A DNA stretch of 35,121 bases from Porphyromonas loveana (lineage in GTDB: Bacteria > Bacteroidota > Bacteroidia > Bacteroidales > Porphyromonadaceae): positions 1 to 35,121 of the forward strand of contig NZ_QEKY01000019.1 of assembly GCF_003096695.1 (NCBI RefSeq), given 5' to 3'. Below the pieces are notes generated by a model. It ran no database searches, was not told where the DNA came from, and was given only the letters and a program-made list of their open reading frames with translations. A program made the position numbers and the translations under genes. Below are positions 1-7,818 of this stretch, piece by piece. Each line of letters begins with the position of its first letter. Within the stretch, counting starts at the first letter, position 1.

Positions 1-11
1 TTTTAATCATA

Positions 12-57
12 AAATCTGCAAGTTTTCTGCTATGAAGATAAGAAAACTTGCAGATTT
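12..57. repeat. Long perfect hairpin (17-bp arms)
   Basis: A perfect inverted repeat: arm 12-28 (AAATCTGCAAGTTTTCT) is the reverse complement of 41-57, with a 12-base loop. It is AT-rich and lacks the GC-rich stem plus T-run of a classic terminator, but it could terminate a gene lying left of the window. It could also be an end of a miniature transposable element. Confidence 0.6.
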
Positions 58-107
58 AGCAAAGATATTCGCAAACTAATTTGCTGAATATCAGAGATTA
101 AAACGAA

Positions 108-126
108 TTTTAAGGGACGACTATTT
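108..126 (+). other. Possible relic of an IS5-family element end
   Basis: The 19 bases TTTTAAGGGACGACTATTT match, with one mismatch, the reverse complement of 34956-34974. That site spans the stop codon and outer end of the IS5-family transposase gene at the right edge of the window. No transposase reading frame is preserved beside the left copy, so it is at most a short relic of an element end. The identity is seen directly; the IS origin is inferred. Confidence 0.4.
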
Positions 127-771
127 AAGGACTCAATTTACGTTTTGGTGTTTCCACTCCTGGTCAAGAGATGGACAGATATTTCGATACCGCCTTTCAA
201 TGCTAAAGCACAGACTCATCCATGTGACACAGTTTCCTCTGCCATCAGATTTTCATACGCTTAAGAGAAATAGAATCTGCTTTTAGACGATACTCTATCG
301 TGCCGCTTCATAAATTCGCAAGGATTCTCACCACACACTCTCTGATCGGAAAACTGACTATTCCATTATTCAGGCTACTACCTCACAGACGCAAGGCAAA
401 GCCCTTGGTCAAAGAACTGATCAAGAGACCGACCTATCTCAAACGAAGAGAGCAACTACACTATTCTATCACAACGAACCAGAGTTCATAACCTTTGATA
501 AGATTGAAAAGATCCTCAAGGTGCCGGTGTATTTCGCCAGGGGCCATACTCTTCTACGGAATAACCGCACATCGAACTCCCGCATACACTCATTCGGCAA
601 TATCCTAAGCTTTCTTCTTTCATCAACATAACCCTAAACAGCTCCTATGATCGAACAGAAACTAAACAATAACCCGAGCAAACTCATGTATTGAACACCT
701 TTCGAATATTTCTTTCTTAATTTGCCTTAGTGCTGCGCTCGGTGGAACGCGCACATATCGAAAAAAGCAGT
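127..771. other. Gene-poor stretch with short degenerate frames
   Basis: I see no convincing gene. A GTG-started frame at 300-491 (63 residues, very basic) has no family features. A second frame overlaps its end from about 450 to 631 and contains EFITFDKIEKILKVPVYF, which looks protein-like and faintly like the end of a helix-turn-helix domain. It has no start codon. The two together may be pieces of one decayed gene. Confidence 0.3.
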
Positions 772-799
772 TATATTTGTCTGTCTCAAAAAAGAGACA
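772..799 (+). promoter_or_regulatory. Candidate -7 box followed by a leader hairpin
   Basis: TATATTTG at 772-779 fits the Bacteroidetes -7 consensus TAnnTTTG. About 75 bases separate it from the ATG at 855. No clear TTTG -33 box lies at the expected distance. A small hairpin follows at once: TGTCTC (782-787), six A, GAGACA (794-799). It may mark the 5' leader. Confidence 0.35.
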
Positions 800-854
800 A
801 GAATTGATACACAATCACCAAACCAACTCAGGAATCTACACATTTAATTAAAAT

Positions 855-1180
855 ATGACGCCAAAAACGATTCAAAACTACCTAAGACTCTTCAACATAA
901 ATACAAACAAGGATGAAATAAAATTTCGCATCACTTGCCACCCATATTTTTTGAACATTTACGGGGTAAAAAATTTCTTCGAAGATAACGGATTACCCTC
1001 TGACTGCATCCGCCTAAAAAATAATTCAGATCTGCGCAACATTAACAAACCATTTATTGCAGCCACGAGAAATGGAATTACACCTATTATCGGGCATAAA
1101 AAGACAATGTATTCGCATTGGTAGACGGACGGAAAAAGAAATTTGATTTTGCCTTTTTCGAGGGTATGTTCGATCTCTAA
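855..1180 (+). pseudogene. C39-peptidase-like N-terminal fragment, frameshifted
   Basis: The frame opens at ATG 855 and runs 89 residues to a stop at 1124. The segment GVKNFFEDNGLPSDCIRL, followed by PFIA, recalls the C39-like peptidase domain of Bacteroidetes proteins that often also carry vitamin-K-epoxide-reductase/thioredoxin parts. In that family the region reads as a conserved helix, then 'PFIA.....F.lV'. An A5 run at 1098-1102 breaks the frame. One added A would continue as HKKDNVFALVDGRKKKFDF to a stop at 1178-1180, which restores a plausible strand. Even so, the protein would lack the rest of the domain and any membrane part. It is read here as a decayed gene just upstream of the GLPGLI/outer-membrane pair. 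The family assignment is from memory of sequence patterns and is tentative; the frameshift is visible. Confidence 0.45.
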
Positions 1181-1321
1181 GAATAAGGACTGTACAGATG
1201 TCATTAATTCTCCTGCAAGCAAGCTATTCAATAGATATTCTCTCGCAGAACTCTGTTTATGCAGGGTGGAGTGTGAATGAGGCGTATTTTTTGCCATCAT
1301 AAATCATAATAAAATGTCAAA

Positions 1322-2155
1322 ATGAAAAAATTCTTCTTTTGTGCAGTTTTTCTGCTAATGCTATCAGCGGCAAACGATGTATCGGCCCAGTCCTCCGTGG
1401 ATCACTCTCGTTACCATTGCATCTACAAGTACACCCGTTCTTGCGAAGAAGCAGGACAGAGTCAGCCACATGACCTCTATCTGATGCTCCAAGTGGGGCA
1501 TAATGTCACCTCTTGCATGGACTATGCACTCTACCAACTGGACTCCGTGAATCATGCTCCTACAAGTACGAATGAAGAGAAGGAACAGAAATGGCGAGCT
1601 TATCTGCAAAATGCCGATTTCTTCGACCCCGTGGTACAACGACCGATAGGCGGGGACATGACTGTCTATGACCAACTGGCAGTAGAGCAGTATCGCTATA
1701 ACGAGCCTCTGTCCGCTCTTATGTGGGAGATGGGAGAGGCGACCGACAGCATAGCAGGCTATCTGTGTCAAGAAGCCTTTTGCGACTATGGCGGGCACCG
1801 TTGGCGAGTGATGTTTGCTCCCGAGATCGCTGTTGATGCAGGGCCTTGGAAGTTATGCGGCCTGCCCGGTATGGTCATGCGAGCGGAAGCGGCTGATAAG
1901 AGTCACGTCTTTGAACTCATCAGCCTGCAACAGAGCAGTGCAGGTATATACCAACCCGAAACCAAAAGCACCATCGCGACTGCAAGGGACGAATTCGTCA
2001 AGAATAAAAATATCTACGAGCAGAATCCCGATGCTTTCATGTCCCAGTTGTCAATGGAAGCCATTAGGGAGGTTACCGTCATCGAAGGACAGATGCTTAT
2101 CAACGGAGTCCACTTCCGAAAATCGCCTTTCCGATGTGCTGCTCTCGAAAGATAG
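1322..2155 (+). CDS. GLPGLI family secreted protein
   Basis: A 277-residue protein with a clear Sec signal peptide (MKKFFFCAVFLLML... with AQ near residue 23). It carries the family signature as CGLPGMVMRAEA at about residues 178-189, followed by a beta-rich stretch. GLPGLI proteins (TIGR01200) are periplasmic or secreted Bacteroidetes proteins of unknown function. They are often encoded beside a large carboxypeptidase-regulatory/TonB-type outer-membrane protein, and that holds here: the next gene starts at 2134, 22 bases before this one stops, implying translational coupling. The start is chosen because the signal peptide begins there; ATG 1322 is preceded by an A-rich leader. The C-terminus (HFRKSPFRCAALER) lies in the overlap. 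Confidence 0.85.
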   Translation: MKKFFFCAVFLLMLSAANDVSAQSSVDHSRYHCIYKYTRSCEEAGQSQPHDLYLMLQVGHNVTSCMDYALYQLDSVNHAPTSTNEEKEQKWRAYLQNADFFDPVVQRPIGGDMTVYDQLAVEQYRYNEPLSALMWEMGEATDSIAGYLCQEAFCDYGGHRWRVMFAPEIAVDAGPWKLCGLPGMVMRAEAADKSHVFELISLQQSSAGIYQPETKSTIATARDEFVKNKNIYEQNPDAFMSQLSMEAIREVTVIEGQMLINGVHFRKSPFRCAALER

Positions 2156-4749
2156 GTATCGCCTCGTTGCTTTGGAGCATTTGCTTCTTAGCGGTAGTTG
2201 CACAGACCACTCGCCTCTCGCTCCAAGGGCGGGTGACGGATAAAGAGACCGGGCGCCCCATAGAACAGGCCATCGTCAAAGTATATGGCAGTAACCACCG
2301 TATTCTCTCCTTTGCGGCGACTAATGCCCAAGGAACTTTTCAGCTCTCCTACGCACAGCCAGACACAGAACAGAAACTTCGCATAGAAGTCTCTCATCTG
2401 GCTTATAGCACGGAGCAAGTCCCACTTAAAAAAGAAGAGCAGGAATACCGTTTCAGCCTCAGGCCGAAAGATAATGCTCTGAAAGAAGTCGTCGTCTCGG
2501 CTCCGGTAATCAGGGAGCGCGGCGACACGTTGCGCATCCTGACCGATCAGTTCAAAGGAAAAGGAGACTACACAGTGGAGGATGTGCTCAAGCGCATTCC
2601 CGGGATACAAGTGGCAGAATCGGGTGCCATCTCCTATCAAGGGCGTGCCATCAATGACTTCTACATCGAAGGGCTGGACCTGATGGGCGGGTCTTATAAT
2701 GTCGCGACGCGCAACTTGGAAGCCGATATGATCAGCGCCGTGGAGATTATCGAGAATCACCAGCGCATGGCACAGAAACGAGGTAAGGAGGTCTCCGACA
2801 ATGTGGCACTGAATCTGAAACTCTCGAAGAAAGCACGCTTCAAGCCTGCTTTTGCTCTCAGCGGAGGTTATGGCTATGCCGAGAGATCGGAGTATAGTGC
2901 CGGCGTGCTGGGGATGCTGTTCAATCCCAAGTTTCAGACGCTTACTTCCGTCAAGATGGCCAATTCCGGCGAACAGATAGCCGAGGAGCTGAACCAACAT
3001 TATTTCGATCTACAGCCTCTCTCGACCCTTGTCGAGGAATGGACTTCGGGGAGTGCTGCGGCTTACCTCCCGATCCCCAAAGAAAGATACATCACGGGGC
3101 AAGACTTCTTAGTCGGCTCTAATGCGATTACGAAGTTTGGCGAATATGCCACCTTGCGAATGAATGCCAAGTACCTACGTGACGAGGATCGCTTTGCATA
3201 CGATCGCTCGCGTATCTTCTATACGCCTACGGGCGAAGTGCTGATCGAGGAGAATCGTCTTTTCGATGAGGATAACAGGGAAGTGGAGCTTACTGCCAAC
3301 TACAAGCTCAACACACCGAAGGTGTACTTTACGAATGCCTTCCAGGGCAAAGGTGCGTTCGCAGACAATAACTTCCGCCTCCGGACTCCTTCTCTCTTGG
3401 AGGAGTCTCTGCACCACAAGAACTTTTCTTTCCAAAACAAGAGCGAGTACTCCAAGTACAACAACGGGAGGTCGTTCCGGATGAATCTCTTGGTCAGCTA
3501 TGCCCGTTCGCCGCAGAGCGAGCTGACGCTGCTGAACTCCGACACGCTGCCTCATCGGCAGCGACTCAACGGCTCGTTCTTCCAGTCCAAGACATCGGCC
3601 TTTTGGGAAAGCCCGTTGGGAAAGAATCATCGACTTCGATTCGGGACGGATCTGGCTTACGAATACCACGAGCTGACAACTCTCAGAGAGTGGGGCACGG
3701 CACTGGATCGGAACGATCTCATCGCCAACCGACTGGTGGCAACGGCCATGCCCGGATATGCGTACAACAATCGGGCACGGGGCATACTCTTTGTCATCCA
3801 ATTCCCCGTGGGCATCCATGCGCTTTTCCTTTCGGACAAGGTAAATTCGCTGACGAAGGATACCTTCCGCAAGCCGGTATTCGGCGCAGAAAGCAGCCTT
3901 GACTACATCCTTACGTCCCGCATCCGTCTCTTCGCAAGAGCGTCTCACACCGAAAGACTCGGTTCTCTCTCCGGATTTGTCTCGGCTCCCATTCAGATGG
4001 ATTATATTTATTACAAAGCCGGTGGCGGACTCTGGCAAAAGCAGACGAACGATGTCCTGCTGGTCGGAGCCAAATACAAGAATCCGCTCAAGTTCTTCTT
4101 TGCCAACATAGAAGCTCAGTTAGGTCGGACGAAGTCCAACACCTCTGTCACAGAGCAGCTGGATACCTCCTCTCTATCTTCTACCTTTGCCCCCATTCCC
4201 ACCGTTCTGCGCTATTCTTCTGTCAGTGCTTCTACGGATTTCTTCTACCGACCGTTGGCGTCCAAACTCGTTCTGCAGGCAAACTATGACCGGAACAAAT
4301 CGGCAGTCATTCATCAGGAGGCTACTTTGCAAGTGCTTACGGAGGCCTACGCGCTGAGAGGGAAACTACTCAGTCGGCCGTTCAAATGGATGGAGCTGTC
4401 TCTCAACGGGGAGCTTTCGGCAAGGAAGTGGACGATTTCGGACAGGCCGATCAATTTGACCGATCAGATATGGGGAGCTCAATTGGCGGTATTCCCGGGT
4501 AGTCAGATCGCCATTACTGCAGGGGCGCAATGGAACAACCGCCATATGATACAGGATACAAAGACGCGAGGCGACTTCTATTCCATGTCTGTAAAGAAGA
4601 CAAGTAAACATTGGATTGGGACGCTCAGCTTCATCTACTCGGCACCGAGTGAGTATCAGATGCTCTCCCTGACGGATGCCACCGCCTCCTACTCCAAGTA
4701 TAAGCTGAAGGCATACAGCCTTTCTCTTGCTCTGCAGTATCACTTTTAG
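2134..4749 (+). CDS. Carboxypeptidase-regulatory / TonB-dependent-receptor-like outer-membrane beta-barrel protein
   Basis: An 871-residue outer-membrane protein. A signal peptide (about 1-23, ending in VVAQ) is followed by a carboxypeptidase-regulatory-like beta-sandwich (about 29-110; SLQGRVTDKETGRPIEQAIV). Next comes a plug-like domain (about 117-230; VEDVLKRIPGIQV, then the plug-type strand RAINDFYIEGLDL). The rest is a beta-barrel of alternating aromatic strands ending in Phe (LALQYHF), as usual for barrel-assembly substrates. No TonB box is obvious, so it may be a TonB-independent relative. The start at ATG 2134 overlaps the GLPGLI gene and gives a complete signal peptide. The ligand is unknown. 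Given the C39-type pieces on both sides, a role in handling small peptides at the envelope is possible but is only an inference. Confidence 0.85.
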   Translation: MCCSRKIGIASLLWSICFLAVVAQTTRLSLQGRVTDKETGRPIEQAIVKVYGSNHRILSFAATNAQGTFQLSYAQPDTEQKLRIEVSHLAYSTEQVPLKKEEQEYRFSLRPKDNALKEVVVSAPVIRERGDTLRILTDQFKGKGDYTVEDVLKRIPGIQVAESGAISYQGRAINDFYIEGLDLMGGSYNVATRNLEADMISAVEIIENHQRMAQKRGKEVSDNVALNLKLSKKARFKPAFALSGGYGYAERSEYSAGVLGMLFNPKFQTLTSVKMANSGEQIAEELNQHYFDLQPLSTLVEEWTSGSAAAYLPIPKERYITGQDFLVGSNAITKFGEYATLRMNAKYLRDEDRFAYDRSRIFYTPTGEVLIEENRLFDEDNREVELTANYKLNTPKVYFTNAFQGKGAFADNNFRLRTPSLLEESLHHKNFSFQNKSEYSKYNNGRSFRMNLLVSYARSPQSELTLLNSDTLPHRQRLNGSFFQSKTSAFWESPLGKNHRLRFGTDLAYEYHELTTLREWGTALDRNDLIANRLVATAMPGYAYNNRARGILFVIQFPVGIHALFLSDKVNSLTKDTFRKPVFGAESSLDYILTSRIRLFARASHTERLGSLSGFVSAPIQMDYIYYKAGGGLWQKQTNDVLLVGAKYKNPLKFFFANIEAQLGRTKSNTSVTEQLDTSSLSSTFAPIPTVLRYSSVSASTDFFYRPLASKLVLQANYDRNKSAVIHQEATLQVLTEAYALRGKLLSRPFKWMELSLNGELSARKWTISDRPINLTDQIWGAQLAVFPGSQIAITAGAQWNNRHMIQDTKTRGDFYSMSVKKTSKHWIGTLSFIYSAPSEYQMLSLTDATASYSKYKLKAYSLSLALQYHF

Positions 4750-4785
4750 CCGAATTCCTCTCTTAACATTGTACACTTAACATAA

Positions 4786-5231
4786 ATGAAGAAAAAAAAT
4801 CCTTCTCTTTTTTAGCTCAGACTGACGCAATGGATTGTGGACCAGCGTGTTTGGCAATGATTGCAGAGCACTACAGCTTGCGATTTGACCGTGACTATTT
4901 GAGAAATATTTGCTCATTTGGGAAAGATGGAGTCTCTCTGCTTGGTATCAGTAATGCCTCTGAAAAGATTGGATTTAAAGCTGTTGGTGGGCGATTGAAT
5001 TTTGATACATTATTGACGGAGGCAACTCTGCCTTGTATCATTCATTGGGAGCAAAATCATTTTGTCGTATTCTACAAACTGAAAAAACACAACAAAGGGC
5101 GGTATACATTTTATATTGCCGATCCGGCAAGAGGACTATTAACTTACGACAAAGAGGAATTTTGCAACCATTGGATTAGCACTAAAACTTTTGGGAAAGA
5201 ATTGAAAATAGTGAGGTTGATTTTTTTCTAA
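4786..5231 (+). pseudogene. Stand-alone C39 bacteriocin-processing peptidase domain, start out of frame
   Basis: The frame up to 5231 encodes a peptidase C39 domain, the protease that cleaves double-glycine leaders and normally forms the N-terminus of peptide-exporting ABC transporters. All expected catalytic landmarks are present: Gln in AQTDAMDCG, Cys in DCGPACLAMIAEHY, His in NHFVVFY, and Asp in IADPARG. The natural start, ATG 4786 (MKKK...), is in another frame and stops after nine codons. Adding one A to the A8 run at 4792-4799 fuses it as MKKKKSFSFLAQTDAMDCG, the usual start of such proteins. Without that, translation could begin only at ATG 4830, losing the oxyanion-hole Gln. The protein ends at 5231 without the membrane and ATPase domains, so it is truncated as well. 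The A run could be a phase-variable switch or a fixed lesion. Confidence 0.7.
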
Positions 5232-5302
5232 CCATCAAATCGAAAATTTTTTTGACTCTCTTTTTCTCCAAATCATTTCAAAAGGAGTTTCCCAATACGG
5301 AA

Positions 5303-5521
5303 TCACTGTAAAAGAATAGTTTCCGAACAAGAAGTCGACGAAACACCTCTTGTCGACGTGACGTATACCGTATACTCTTTATTATCATACTTGTACGTGA
5401 CATAGAAATAGAAAAGAGGAAGCCGGAAAGAGACTTTTTCCTCTTTAGGGAAATGCCCCCTCTCATGGTTGTCAAGGGAATACGCAGAGGGAACATAAGT
5501 GACGGCACAGTACAGACCCAA
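5303..5521 (-). CDS. Small unassigned reading frame, possibly a gene fragment
   Basis: A 72-codon frame starting at TTG 5521. Its composition is protein-like (RLPLFYFYVTYKYDNKEYT, with aromatic/charged alternation as in a beta-strand) rather than random, but it has no ATG, signal peptide or recognisable family. It may be the end of a larger decayed secreted protein; a stop lies 32 codons or less upstream in the same frame. Low confidence that it is expressed. Confidence 0.2.
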   Translation of the reverse strand: MGLYCAVTYVPSAYSLDNHERGHFPKEEKVSFRLPLFYFYVTYKYDNKEYTVYVTSTRGVSSTSCSETILLQ

Positions 5522-5690
5522 ACGAGAGAGAGAACCTGAGAGACTCAGACGCTCTCATTGTATAACGGCAGCTGTAAGGGCGGACGTGCTTGTCGTCCCT
5601 CCTTGTCCTTATAGCGCTTCATTACCTATACAGTCAATGTTCCACCTTATGAGTGGAATGTGCACGCTCAATTGTTTTGCTTCGTCCCGT

Positions 5691-5720
5691 TTGGTAGTTT
5701 CCGACTTTTGTCTACTTTTG
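5691..5720 (+). promoter_or_regulatory. Consensus-like Bacteroidetes promoter
   Basis: TTTG at 5691-5694 (-33 box), 18 bases, then TACTTTTG at 5713-5720 (-7 box). This is close to the published Bacteroides sigma-ABfr pattern TTTG-N19/21-TAnnTTTG. Transcription would start near 5727 and run toward the DUF6261-type gene at 6130, or make a short RNA ending at the 5949-5981 hairpin. Confidence 0.55.
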
Positions 5721-5948
5721 CATCGGCTAAAGCTCATAGCCGCTCGGCCAAGCGTCGGGATTATATTGAATTGGATTGTGCACGCACATATATCTTTTAG
5801 AGGTGATAAAGACCATGAGAAGTATGTTCGTCCGGAATTTTCCTAAGGCTTTGGCCGCGGGAGATTCGCATCAGTAGTTTTTTTGGGGTTAGGTTTCGAT
5901 CCGGTGGAATAGGTTTTGATGAGACTATTCCCGAGGTTGCAGCCACAT

Positions 5949-5981
5949 AAGAGTCGGGCGAAAAACACATAGCCGACTCTT
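5949..5981. terminator. Hairpin, possible attenuator or terminator
   Basis: Nine-base arms AAGAGTCGG (5949-5957) and CCGACTCTT (5973-5981) with a 15-base loop. The tail is only weakly T-rich (CTCTTTCG). It sits inside the long leader between the 5691-5720 promoter and the gene at 6130, so it could end a short transcript or act as an attenuator. Confidence 0.35.
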
Positions 5982-6129
5982 TCGACCACGAGACTAAGGG
6001 ATATGCTGCCCCGTGCAGAACGTCCGGACTCCCCCGTTGCTCCATCCGATGTAGATAGAACCCGTGCTACGCCTCAGGGGACTATGGCTTTGCCACAATA
6101 ATAACTTAAATTAATTTAATTCAAAAAGA

Positions 6130-7185
6130 ATGAAGACAAAATCATTCACCACAAGCAGACTCCGCAATTTGGAGCATTTTCAGTTTGCACAGAACGTGCT
6201 AAATCTCTGTCGTGAAGCTAACATCGGTAAGCTCAATGCCGTACTCACTCCGCTTGAACAAGCGCTGAAGGAGGAAGACCTTCTGCTCAATCTGGGACGC
6301 AAGGAGCAGGGATCGCAGGAGCTGGCACACCTCGACAACGAACGCGGCAGGGCTTGGCGCATGATCTCACTGCAGGTGCAAGCCGACCTTCTGAGCAAAA
6401 AAGCCGATGTGCTATCTGCCGCACGTGCTGTAAAAGACGTGCTGGAGCGATACCCGCGACTGATCTATCTCCCCTATTCGCAAGAAACGGGCGGCATCAC
6501 CAATCTGGTGACCGATCTCCGCAGCACTGCCCTCTCTTCCGCAGTGCAGAAGCTGGGACTGAAAGAGATGATCGACAACCTCGATGCCATCAACAAGACT
6601 TTCGCAACGCTCTACCTCCAACGACTCAAATCGGTCACTAACGAAGTGGGAGTGGAGATCCGCCGACTGCGCACGGAGACGGACAGCAGGATCGAAACGG
6701 TTACCGACAGGATCGATGCCCTGCACAATCTGGAGTCGAGCGAAGCAATCAGGCAACTGATCACGGTGTACAACAATCTCGTTATCAAGCAGAGCAGCGA
6801 GCTAGCCCGTCGCGCGGCATACGGTAGGGCAGCCTCCGAGAAGCGCCGTGCCGCCTTCAAGGAACTGCTCCGCCCCATGTTACCGGAGCTCATTACCGAA
6901 AAAGGGATGACGGTGGCCTTTGCAGGGCGCACACTGGGCACGGGCAAGAATCGTCACTACCTCATCTCCTTCTACATGGATGGTGCAAAGGATGACGACC
7001 GTTGGCATCGCATCGAGGAGGGGAAGCTCGTCCACGTTCCCGAGGATCAGCTCCCCAAACCGAAGAGAAAGAAGAAACCTGCATACGACCTCTCTTCTTC
7101 TCCGACAGAGGGGACGATACCGACACCTCCCGCACAAGGCGGTGATAGCAGCGGCGCAGAAGGGAGCATAGGCGGCGGTCTGTAG
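6130..7185 (+). CDS. DUF6261-type protein of unknown function
   Basis: A 351-residue cytoplasmic protein without signal peptide or membrane segment. It is mostly alpha-helical and charged, with coiled-coil-like stretches (LRTETDSRIETVTDRIDAL). The opening (KSFTTSRLRNLEHFQFAQNV) and the central NNLVIKQSSELARR match the pattern I associate with DUF6261, a Bacteroidetes family often present in several copies per genome. The last 40 residues are low-complexity, rich in Lys/Pro then Gly/Ser (KPKRKKKPAYDLSSSP...GGDSSGAEGSIGGGL), and look disordered. It stands alone, with its own terminator at 7207-7237. Function is not known and cannot be derived from the neighbours. Confidence 0.7.
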   Translation: MKTKSFTTSRLRNLEHFQFAQNVLNLCREANIGKLNAVLTPLEQALKEEDLLLNLGRKEQGSQELAHLDNERGRAWRMISLQVQADLLSKKADVLSAARAVKDVLERYPRLIYLPYSQETGGITNLVTDLRSTALSSAVQKLGLKEMIDNLDAINKTFATLYLQRLKSVTNEVGVEIRRLRTETDSRIETVTDRIDALHNLESSEAIRQLITVYNNLVIKQSSELARRAAYGRAASEKRRAAFKELLRPMLPELITEKGMTVAFAGRTLGTGKNRHYLISFYMDGAKDDDRWHRIEEGKLVHVPEDQLPKPKRKKKPAYDLSSSPTEGTIPTPPAQGGDSSGAEGSIGGGL

Positions 7186-7206
7186 ACTGCACACATTCAA
7201 CAAACA

Positions 7207-7237
7207 AGAGAGCATCCGAGCAATTCGGGTGCTCTCT
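7207..7237 (+). terminator. Rho-independent-type terminator of the DUF6261-type gene
   Basis: AGAGAGCATCCGA (7207-7219) pairs with TCGGGTGCTCTCT (7225-7237) across a five-base loop, with one G-T wobble. It is followed by a few T and lies 22 bases past the stop codon at 7185. Confidence 0.75.
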
Positions 7238-7348
7238 TTGCATACCGAGGGGCAACGCAAATGCACTTATGGGAGGAATGTACAAAGGAGCCTTGTTCAT
7301 ATTCGATAAATACACTTCCTTTGTTGCTAAAATAATTACAGTCAAACT

Positions 7349-7786
7349 ATGAAACATTTGTTTTTTACATTGTTCCTCTCTTTTCTGGGATGCCTTGGTG
7401 CCAGAGCACAGCAGACACTCTCTTTTGTTTATGATGCCTCCGGCAATCGGGTTTCAAGAGTTATCATTATGTGTTCCATAATTGCGACAGGTGAAGAGTC
7501 GAGTGAAGAAGAAAGAGACGAACCTAAAGAGTTCAATGAGATTTTGGGAGACACACAGATAAGACTGTATCCGAACCCGGTAGAATCTGTTTTGACCATA
7601 TCCATCAGCTCTATCGAGGATAAAGGGAGGTACGCTATCTTCAATATCCATGGCTCCTTAGTCCTACAGGGATCGTTGGATCATCGAGAGACGAAGGTTG
7701 ATATGAGTCGACTTCCTGCCGGCAACTATGCGATGCGCCTTTTTATCGGCAAAGAGCAATCCACATGGAAAATCATTAAGAAATAA
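7349..7786 (+). CDS. Small T9SS-sorted protein with one YD-repeat-like motif
   Basis: A 145-residue protein. It has a signal peptide (about 1-20, ending GARAQ), then a single RHS/YD-like motif FVYDASGNRV (26-35), a short acidic linker (EESSEEERDEPKE), and a type A T9SS C-terminal sorting domain from about residue 72 (LYPNPVESVLTISI ... LPAGNYAMRLF ... KIIKK). The C-terminal domain predicts export through the outer membrane by the type IX system and surface attachment or release. The gene lies 32 bases before the large RHS gene and has no terminator in between, so the two are probably one operon. I read it as an accessory or leader partner of the RHS toxin; its precise job is unknown. There is no immunity- or enzyme-like domain. 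Confidence 0.75.
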   Translation: MKHLFFTLFLSFLGCLGARAQQTLSFVYDASGNRVSRVIIMCSIIATGEESSEEERDEPKEFNEILGDTQIRLYPNPVESVLTISISSIEDKGRYAIFNIHGSLVLQGSLDHRETKVDMSRLPAGNYAMRLFIGKEQSTWKIIKK

Positions 7787-7818
7787 AACTTTTTTACTTT
7801 AACATTTAGGATAGACGT

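Larger units (their letters stand above)
5522..6129. other. Long non-coding leader region before the DUF6261-type gene
   Basis: About 600 bases with no convincing gene. It holds a consensus-like + strand promoter (5691-5720), a hairpin (5949-5981), and a final A/T-rich stretch (CTTAAATTAATTTAATTC) just before ATG 6130. If the promoter drives the next gene, the 5' leader is about 400 bases. I have the impression that the segment 5800-6100 resembles leader sequence repeated in P. gingivalis genomes, but nothing in this window proves it. A minus-strand frame at 5797-6045 has no protein-like features and is discounted. Confidence 0.4.

Noticed and set aside
300-491. 63-codon GTG frame near the left edge
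   Set aside because: Basic, no family features, and overlapped by another short frame; better treated as decayed sequence.
959-1300. 113-codon minus-strand frame covering the C39-like fragment
   Set aside because: It is the complement of the coding fragment with no signal, motif or promoter; the plus-strand reading is family-like.
3175-4038. 287-codon minus-strand frame inside the outer-membrane protein gene
   Set aside because: It mirrors a real gene with strong domain evidence and has no recognisable protein features.
5797-6045. 82-codon minus-strand frame before the DUF6261-type gene
   Set aside because: Low protein character, located in a structured leader with a hairpin; likely non-coding.
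5990-6060. Minus-strand AGTCCGGAC followed by GGGCAGC, reminiscent of an RNase P RNA core
   Set aside because: The surrounding conserved RNase P helices and the expected GAGGAAAGTCCGG context are missing.
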